DNA of 31,511 nt, from assembly GCA_023433305.1 (NCBI GenBank), contig JAEZCZ010000069.1, positions 1 through 31,511 of the forward strand, written 5' to 3'. The position numbers and the translations under genes are program-made. Shown here piece by piece: positions 26,226 to 31,511 of this stretch (its first letter is position 1; the number at the start of each line of letters is the position of its first letter). A model generated the notes under the pieces. It had not been told where the DNA came from, ran no database searches, and saw nothing but the letters and a program-made list of their open reading frames with translations. The DNA comes from Pseudomonadota bacterium. Its GTDB lineage: Bacteria > Pseudomonadota > Alphaproteobacteria > Sphingomonadales > Sphingomonadaceae.

Positions 26226-27527
26226 TCACCCGATGGGTTCGGAGGCCGAAGCCGCTTTCGGCTGCTTGTCCTTCTTCGACAGGAGCGATTTGAAATCGAA
26301 CTTGCCGAGCAGGGACGTGCCCGCCCCGGCTTTGTCGAGTTCCGCTCCATCGTCCTCGCCGACGCCGACGATCGCCTTGGCAATGCCTTGAACGGCCTGG
26401 CCAGCCTTCGACGAGCGGTTCGCGTCCGCAAACGTCTGGCCGAGCTTGGCCGCATTGGTCGCGGCCTTCAGATCGAACGGGATCGAGAAGTTGAGCTTGC
26501 GCTCGATCGACGCTTCGAAGTCTGCCTTGCTGATCTCGCCGGTGCCGGGCTGGACCTTGTTGGCAATGATCAGAGGCGTGGCCCCGGGCGCGTTCGTCTT
26601 GAGCCACGACAGGATGCGGATCGTGTCGCGAGCAGACGCGAGCGTCATCTCGGTCACCAGCGCGACCACGTTCACTTCCGTGAGCAGGTGTGGGAAGTTG
26701 ATCAGCATGTTTCGCGGCAGGTCGATTACCGTCATCTCGAACGCCTGACGGAACTCTTCTTCGAGCTGAACGAAGGCGGTGCCATCGGTCAGCAGCGGCG
26801 AATTGATCGGCGCTTCGGCCGAAAGGATCGCGAGGTTGTCGTTGGCCCGGATCATGGCCCGTTCGATGAACAGGCCGTCGATACGGCCGGGATTCTCGAT
26901 CGCATCGGTCAGACCGCGACCAGGTTCGAGGTCGAGCGCCAGCGCGCCCGTTCCGAAGTGCACGTCGAGGTCGAGCAGCGCGGTCGGCAGCTTGTGATCG
27001 GCGCTGAACAGCCACGCCAGCGAGGTGGCCAGCGTCGAGGCACCGACGCCCCCGCGCGTTCCCACCACGGCGGTGGCAACGTGCTTCTTGACGGCTTCGC
27101 CATCGCCGCTGCGCGGATTCGAGAAGACCGCCTGAGCCTGCGTCAGCGCATCGCGAAGCTGGCTGGCCGAAAGCGGCTTCAGGAGATAGTCGTGGATGCC
27201 GCTCGCGAGCAGATCCCTATAAAGGCGAACGTCGTTGACCTGGCCGATCGCGATCACGACGGTGCCGGGTTCGCAGACTTCGGCGAGGCCGTTGATGTCG
27301 TTCAGCGGGTCGCCGCTTTCGGACAAGTCGACCATCAGGATTGCGGGACTGGCCGAAATCGACAGGGATTGGACCGCGTTGCGCAAGCCCCCCTTGTTGC
27401 ACTTCTCAGGCTGCCAGCCCATTTCGATGACGACCGGGCGCAGAACGTCGAGCGCGGCTTCGTCGCAAATGAACGCGGCGAAGGGATCGCGGTTGCCGAG
27501 TGGGCCGGGTTTCCAAGGCGCGTTCAT
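26226..27527 (-). CDS. cpaE: Tad pilus localisation ATPase CpaE/TadZ
   Basis: A 433-aa MinD/ParA-like protein that places the Tad pilus machine at its site in the cell. An atypical receiver domain lies at about 15-135 (AILMVDLSE and LLASGIHDYLLKPLS), followed by the P-loop domain. Its deviant Walker A reads GTRGGVGAST (156-165): Arg158 stands where the signature Lys would be and Ala163 where the P-loop Lys would be. Loss of the P-loop Lys is common in CpaE/TadZ, which binds nucleotide poorly or hydrolyses slowly. LLDLDVHFGTGAL and VIDLPRN are the switch/Walker B regions. A glycine/lysine-rich tail follows residue 390. ATG 27527 lies two codons after the cpaD stop, so they are coupled. Confidence 0.92.
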   Translation of the reverse strand: MNAPWKPGPLGNRDPFAAFICDEAALDVLRPVVIEMGWQPEKCNKGGLRNAVQSLSISASPAILMVDLSESGDPLNDINGLAEVCEPGTVVIAIGQVNDVRLYRDLLASGIHDYLLKPLSASQLRDALTQAQAVFSNPRSGDGEAVKKHVATAVVGTRGGVGASTLATSLAWLFSADHKLPTALLDLDVHFGTGALALDLEPGRGLTDAIENPGRIDGLFIERAMIRANDNLAILSAEAPINSPLLTDGTAFVQLEEEFRQAFEMTVIDLPRNMLINFPHLLTEVNVVALVTEMTLASARDTIRILSWLKTNAPGATPLIIANKVQPGTGEISKADFEASIERKLNFSIPFDLKAATNAAKLGQTFADANRSSKAGQAVQGIAKAIVGVGEDDGAELDKAGAGTSLLGKFDFKSLLSKKDKQPKAASASEPIG

Positions 27528-27530
27528 CGA

Positions 27531-28184
27531 TCAATTACCCCCTGCAGATTGCGAGCTGGTTGCGGACAAGCCACCACCGCCGGTCGGTGCCTGTTCGCGA
27601 TAGCTTTCGATGGCCTTGGTGGAGCTCATCACGATGGTCTCGCCCGTGCCCTCGGCACCCTTCAACAGGTGCTCGGGGTCGGCGATCATGGCGGCCAGGT
27701 TGCTGTTGACCGCGCAGCCGTAGTCGTCCGAAGTCCGGTTCTCGAGATTGCTGGCCATCTTGTCCGACCAGTCGGGGCAGCCGGGAACGTGTGCGCGCGA
27801 ACGCGTCACGACGACCCGCACGTTGCCCGGCTCCACGAAGCCCGCGGTGACGGGGGCGCCGTCGCTCAGAAGCAGGCCATGGCGGGCGGCGATTGCCGCG
27901 ACGTCTTCCCGGACGGCATCGTTCGGAAGCGAGCTGTCGAGCGCAATCCGGTCGCCGTAGCGAAGGTTCATCGTTTCGAACCACTGCGCCAGTCGCTGTT
28001 GCTCGGGAACGGAGAGGCCCCCGGCGTCCGCCGCAAGATCGAGCGTGAAATCGTTCCGTTCGATGATCGGCTGCTTGACGCTATAGAGCGAGCGATTGTT
28101 GGGCATGTCGCCGCACGCCGACAGAGCAAGCCCGAGCGAGAGAGCTACGGCGGTGGTGACCGCGGTCTTCCTGCGAATATGCAT
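27531..28184 (-). CDS. cpaD: Tad pilus assembly lipoprotein CpaD
   Basis: A 217-aa lipoprotein of the CpaD family, thought to help place or stabilise the CpaC secretin in the outer membrane. The signal MHIRRKTAVTTAVALSLGL ends in lipobox LSAC with Cys24. The mature part has DFTLDLAADAGGLSVPEQQRL, the RVVVTRSRAHVPGCPDWSDK block and the NYGCA-like DYGCAVNSNLAAMIADP typical of CpaD. I start at ATG 28184 rather than the GTG at 28202 because GAGGAAAGAG directly precedes it and the GTG overlaps the cpaC stop. It is tightly packed between cpaC and cpaE. Confidence 0.9.
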   Translation of the reverse strand: MHIRRKTAVTTAVALSLGLALSACGDMPNNRSLYSVKQPIIERNDFTLDLAADAGGLSVPEQQRLAQWFETMNLRYGDRIALDSSLPNDAVREDVAAIAARHGLLLSDGAPVTAGFVEPGNVRVVVTRSRAHVPGCPDWSDKMASNLENRTSDDYGCAVNSNLAAMIADPEHLLKGAEGTGETIVMSSTKAIESYREQAPTGGGGLSATSSQSAGGN

Positions 28185-28198
28185 CGTGATCTCTTTCC

Positions 28199-29779
28199 TC
28201 ACTTGAGGCTGAAGCCGGGAGTGGCCGCTTCGGCGCGGCGCTCGCCATCGCCGGGAAGGCGTTTGCTTTCCGCGGCGAACTCGGGAGCGGACCGATCGAT
28301 GAGGCCGATCTCCGGAGCTTGAGCGTCGCCCGCAGCGCGCGGCATCGGCCGCTTCTCGTCGACGCCGCTGTGCTCGAGGTTGCCGATGAACTGCTCGGCC
28401 AGGTTCGAGGCGCGGAAGCCGTCCGTGGGCAGCACGATCTCGCTGTCGTCGACCGGTTTCACCAGGTACGGCGTGACCACGATGACGAGTTCGGTTTGGC
28501 CCTTGCGGAAGTTCTGCGACTTGAACAGGTTGCCGATGATCGGCAGGTCGCCGGCGCCCGGCAGCTTGTCGATCGTGCTCTGAGCATTGTTGCTCATCAG
28601 GCCGGCGATCATGAAGCTTTGGCCGGAGCCCAGCTCGACCGTGGTCTCGGCCCGTCGCACCGTGAGCGCCGGGACGGTGAAGTTGTTGATGGTGACCGCG
28701 CCCTGGCTCGACAGCTCCGACACTTCGGGCCGGACGCGGATCGAGATACGGCCGTTCGAGAGGACAACCGGTGTGTAGGCGAGGCTGACGCCGTAGTTCT
28801 TGTACTCGATCGTGGTCGTGCCGAGGCCCTGGCTAAGCGGGATCGGGAACTCGCCGCCTGCGAGGAACTCGGCGGTTTCACCGGAGAGTGCCGTGAGGTT
28901 CGGTTCCGAAAGCGTCGTCACCAGGCCCATGGTCTCGCCGGCGTCGAGTGCGCCAAGGATGTCGAGGCCAAGGAAACGGCCCATGCCGGCGATCGTCGAA
29001 ACACCCTGGGCGCGCGTGACGCTGGTACCCGGCGCCTGGATGATTTCGCCAGTGCTCGGATCGACCGTGTAACCGGTCACCGCCGTGCCGATGCCTAGCG
29101 GCAGGTTGGGATCGTTGGTGATGGTCGTGGCGGGGCTGCGTCCGGTGCCGATGCCGAACTTGAAGCCGCCGCTGCCGTCGATCGTGGTCAGGTTGGTGCC
29201 GAGCGTCCGCACGAGCGAGCGGCTGACTTCGGCGAAGCGCACGCGCAGGTTGACCTGCAGCGGGGTCGCCATGCGCAGGCGCGAAATTACGTTGGCCTGA
29301 TCGCCGAGGAACGCGGCGACGAGACGCTCGGCCTCGGCGGCATCCTCCGGCGCGGCGACCGTTCCGGTTAGGAGCACGGTGTTTGCGCCCATCGTGGCGA
29401 CCTGGATGTTCGCTTCCGGCATCGCCAGCCCCAGCATCTGCGGGATGCTGTCGAGGTTGGCGCCGACCCGCACATTGGCGGACCAGATGATGTCGCCGGC
29501 GCTGTTGCTGGCGTAGAGAGTGGTCTCGCCGCCGGCTTTTCCGAAGACGTACAGCTGGCGCTGCGATTTTACCTGGACGTCGGCGATCGTATCGTTGGCC
29601 ACGAAGATGTTGGCCATGCTGCCGGGAACGGTCACGAGCTGGCCGCGGCCGATCGACAGGACGATGTCCTGCGCCGGGCTGATTACCGACTGGGCGGTGG
29701 CCGGGCCGGCGGGCGCCGCGGCGAGCGGCGCAAGCGCGCACGCGGCAATCAGCGCGGTCTTCTTAAGGCGGCTGTTCAT
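28199..29779 (-). CDS. cpaC: Tad pilus secretin CpaC (RcpA)
   Basis: A 526-aa secretin that forms the outer membrane channel for the pilus. A signal peptide ends PAGPATAQ (about residue 30). The N-terminal pilus-formation domain is visible in LSIGRGQLVTVPGSMANIFV and the LYVFGKAGGETTLYA block, followed by a BON-like segment with AAPEDAAEAERLVAAFLG. The secretin domain contains VPALTVRRAETTVELGSGQS, FMIAGLMSNNAQSTIDKLPG and the hallmark LPIIGNLFKSQNFRKGQTELV. I start at ATG 29779, preceded by AAGGGG; the much longer open frame above it overlaps cpaB and is not coding. It is 70 bases after cpaB and overlaps the region feeding cpaD. Confidence 0.94.
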   Translation of the reverse strand: MNSRLKKTALIAACALAPLAAAPAGPATAQSVISPAQDIVLSIGRGQLVTVPGSMANIFVANDTIADVQVKSQRQLYVFGKAGGETTLYASNSAGDIIWSANVRVGANLDSIPQMLGLAMPEANIQVATMGANTVLLTGTVAAPEDAAEAERLVAAFLGDQANVISRLRMATPLQVNLRVRFAEVSRSLVRTLGTNLTTIDGSGGFKFGIGTGRSPATTITNDPNLPLGIGTAVTGYTVDPSTGEIIQAPGTSVTRAQGVSTIAGMGRFLGLDILGALDAGETMGLVTTLSEPNLTALSGETAEFLAGGEFPIPLSQGLGTTTIEYKNYGVSLAYTPVVLSNGRISIRVRPEVSELSSQGAVTINNFTVPALTVRRAETTVELGSGQSFMIAGLMSNNAQSTIDKLPGAGDLPIIGNLFKSQNFRKGQTELVIVVTPYLVKPVDDSEIVLPTDGFRASNLAEQFIGNLEHSGVDEKRPMPRAAGDAQAPEIGLIDRSAPEFAAESKRLPGDGERRAEAATPGFSLK

Positions 29780-29849
29780 CTTCTTGCCCCTTGTCTTCGT
29801 TTCGCAAGCCAGCGTGTGGCGCGTGAATGTTCGTGCGATGCTCATCGGA

Positions 29850-30932
29850 TCAACGCAGCGTGGTGAGGCCGAGCGGCGCCACGCGGCCGGCAGCGCCGAC
29901 ACCCTGGGCCTGGCGATCGAGAAGCGCGCCAGCACCGCGGCCGACAGGCTCGACCGAACTGGTCTTGCCGCGCGTGACGGTGACGGTCGGACCGGTCGGG
30001 GCCGCGACGGCTCCGGCGATGGCGCCGACGACCTGCGCCGCGGTCTGCTCCTTGCTCTGGGGCATCGTGCTGCGCTGGAAGCGAGAGACGTCGCCGCCGG
30101 TGACGAAGGTCGACGAGCCGTCCTGCGGGCGTGCGAGCGCCCGGCGCAGCAGCTTCTCTTCGTCTTCCTTCGACGCACCCTCGGGGAGGTCGACCGCGCC
30201 CGACGCGATGGCGCGCTCGAGATCGGTCTGATTGTCGGCGATCGAGCGCAGCACGAGGCTGAGCGTGCCGATCGACTGGGCGACGGAAATCTTCTCGGCG
30301 ATCCGCGGAGTGACTTCGAGCGTCACCGTGCGGAATTCGCTAACCACGGTCTTGCCGTCTTCGGAGGTCTTGGTCTCGGTCGACTGGTCGGTGGCGAGCA
30401 CGCGCAAGTTGCGCAGGATGGTCTCGGCCGCCTGGAGCGAGGTGTCGTCGCCCGAGATCGTCTGGGTCAGCAGCATGTCGACCCGGTCGCCCGGGAAGAC
30501 GAACCCGCCGACGCCGGTCTTGGCCGACACCGGCACGGTGATCGCGCGCATCCCGGGAGCCAGCGCAGCGGCGAGGAAGCCGCGGTCGCCCGGGCTCACC
30601 AGCGAGCCCTGGGTTACCGGCTCACCCGCGGTGATCGCGAAGCGGACCACCGTGCCGAGCAGCTTGTTCATGTCGGCTTCGCCGTCGATGAAGTAGGCGT
30701 CCTGCACCATCTCCTTCGGCCAGAGCTGGTAGCCGATGGCGTCGGCCGTCACGATCGTTCCGACAGGCAAGGCCCGCTTGGCGACGAGCACCTTGGGACC
30801 TTGCGGTTCGGCTGGCGCGGCGGCATCGACCGTCGGCGCGGCTGCGCCCGCGAACATGCTCCTTGCCGCCATGGCGGTGCCGATTGCGATGACCAGCGCC
30901 CCGAGCAGCAGTATCAGCTTCTTCCTGTCCAT
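29850..30932 (-). CDS. cpaB: Tad pilus assembly protein CpaB (RcpC)
   Basis: A 360-aa periplasmic protein anchored by an N-terminal helix (KLILLLGALVIAIGTAMAA). A SAF-type domain follows: VLVAKRALPVGTIVTADAI, then the ELVTQGSL-like PVTQGSLVSPGDRGFLAAAL and GMRAITVPVSAKTGVGGFVF with PGDRVDMLLTQ, all typical of CpaB/RcpC. It probably links the inner platform to the secretin or regulates it. The C-terminus has a variable region ending in VTVTRGKTSSVEP. ATG 30932 has only a weak ribosome binding site. It lies 74 bases after cpaA, the longest gap in the operon, so an internal promoter there is possible although none was recognised. Confidence 0.92.
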   Translation of the reverse strand: MDRKKLILLLGALVIAIGTAMAARSMFAGAAAPTVDAAAPAEPQGPKVLVAKRALPVGTIVTADAIGYQLWPKEMVQDAYFIDGEADMNKLLGTVVRFAITAGEPVTQGSLVSPGDRGFLAAALAPGMRAITVPVSAKTGVGGFVFPGDRVDMLLTQTISGDDTSLQAAETILRNLRVLATDQSTETKTSEDGKTVVSEFRTVTLEVTPRIAEKISVAQSIGTLSLVLRSIADNQTDLERAIASGAVDLPEGASKEDEEKLLRRALARPQDGSSTFVTGGDVSRFQRSTMPQSKEQTAAQVVGAIAGAVAAPTGPTVTVTRGKTSSVEPVGRGAGALLDRQAQGVGAAGRVAPLGLTTLR

Positions 30933-31006
30933 GGTGCGTCAAGCCTTTTCAGTGATCCAAGCGGAATGATTGCAGCCGCTTAGGGCTTCAGTGGTTAAAA
31001 TCGGGT

Positions 31007-31511
31007 TCACCGCAGCGCGCTCGCGGCGAGCGCGGCGGACGGAAAATAACCGGTCCCGAGCACCCACAGGCCGGCCAGCGAAATCGCCACCCCGTAGGGC
31101 ACCGCCAGCCTGTCGCGGCGGCGGCGCATCACGTGCCAGGCACCGAACACGATCGTGAGCACGCCGCCGAGCAGCGCCATCACGATGACGAGCTTGAGGA
31201 ACAGCATCGGCTCGATCCACAGCGCGAGCGCCGTCAGCAGCTTCACGTCGCCGCCGCCCATGGCGCGGATCGCGAAAAGCACCGCGAGGATGATGAAGGT
31301 CACGAGCGCGACGCCGAGTTGGGCCACCACGCTCGTCTCGATCCACGGATCGGCCCACAGCGGCATGTCGCTCGCCCACCAGAAAAGCGGCGCCGCGACG
31401 GCGATCCCGGCGTTGAGCCAGTTGTCGATGCGGCGGCTACGCAAGTCGGTGAACGCGGCCACCAGCAGCGCGATTGCCAAGGCGGCGAGCAGCCCATACT
31501 TGATTGGATCG
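31007..31511 (-). CDS. cpaA: Prepilin peptidase CpaA/TadV (A24 family), 5' end outside the window
   Basis: An inner-membrane aspartic protease that processes Flp prepilin. The frame stays open to the window edge (residues DPIKYGLLAALAIALLVAAF continue upstream of the first possible TTG start), so the true start is beyond base 31511. The first catalytic Asp is in FTDLRSRRIDNWLN and the second in the GxGD motif GGGDVKLL. Several membrane helices are visible (LVTFIILAVLFAI, FLKLVIVMALLGGVLTIVF, VAISLAGLWVLGTGYF). The N-terminal methylation domain of larger type IV prepilin peptidases is not seen, as usual in Tad systems. It is the first visible gene of the pilus operon; the pilin gene is probably just outside the window. 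Confidence 0.9.
   Translation of the reverse strand, partial: DPIKYGLLAALAIALLVAAFTDLRSRRIDNWLNAGIAVAAPLFWWASDMPLWADPWIETSVVAQLGVALVTFIILAVLFAIRAMGGGDVKLLTALALWIEPMLFLKLVIVMALLGGVLTIVFGAWHVMRRRRDRLAVPYGVAISLAGLWVLGTGYFPSAALAASALR

Noticed and set aside
26388..28322. Open frame of 644 codons on the plus strand across the cpaE/cpaD region
   Set aside because: It lies antisense to two clear pilus genes, is rich in Arg/Gly/Asp/Val and shows no domain; long antisense frames are expected at this GC content.
28199..30178. Extended N-terminus of the CpaC secretin (659 codons)
   Set aside because: The extra 133 residues are Arg/Ser/Pro-rich, overlap cpaB in another frame and precede a normal signal peptide with its own ribosome binding site at ATG 29779.

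Overview
The window is a high-GC bacterial chromosome segment that looks like a member of the Sphingomonadales (Alphaproteobacteria). The clues are two very large TonB-dependent receptors with the 'VIVVTGSRI' plug start, a Caulobacter-style cpa/tad pilus operon, the gatA-gatB-trmL order and the GC-rich codon use. No rRNA, tRNA, CRISPR array, insertion sequence or phage gene was seen. The assignment is inference from protein style, not a database match.

Layout. (1) 1-2620: housekeeping RNA genes on +, the end of gatA, then gatB and trmL. (2) 2617-3641: two small exported proteins of unknown role, divergently transcribed. (3) 3638-8703: an M16 metallopeptidase lipoprotein (-) and an exported M17 leucyl aminopeptidase (+), divergent around a 22-nt near-palindrome; the aminopeptidase is coupled to an NTF2-fold protein. 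(4) 8798-11433: clpB behind a good RpoH (sigma-32) type promoter; its second Walker B motif has lost its aspartate. (5) 11532-15129: three + strand genes with visibly lower GC, namely a prolyl-hydroxylase-like 2OG-Fe(II) oxygenase, a TPR protein fused to a second type of 2OG-Fe(II) oxygenase, and a class I SAM methyltransferase. (6) 15107-21602: two tandem TonB-dependent receptors on -, each with its own intrinsic terminator; both carry the same 12-nt element exactly 146 nt upstream of the start codon. (7) 21825-24095: an HSD10-like short-chain dehydrogenase, methylthioadenosine phosphorylase and a MarR regulator on +. (8) 24157-31511: a Flp/Tad pilus operon on -, in transcription order cpaA (cut by the window edge), cpaB, cpaC, cpaD, cpaE, tadB, tadC.

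How the parts work together. GatA/GatB transamidate misacylated Glu-tRNA(Gln)/Asp-tRNA(Asn), and TrmL methylates the tRNA wobble base. The two exported peptidases suggest peptide turnover in the cell envelope. The Tad genes encode the prepilin peptidase, the secretin channel with its helper lipoprotein, the TadZ localisation factor and both inner-membrane platform proteins. The assembly ATPase cpaF/tadA, normally between cpaE and tadB, is absent there, so the pilus must use an ATPase encoded elsewhere or may not work.

The most unusual parts are the low-GC oxygenase/TPR/methyltransferase cluster abutting the paired receptors, the shared receptor leader element, the altered ClpB Walker B motif and the missing cpaF. 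All calls come from reading the sequence only.
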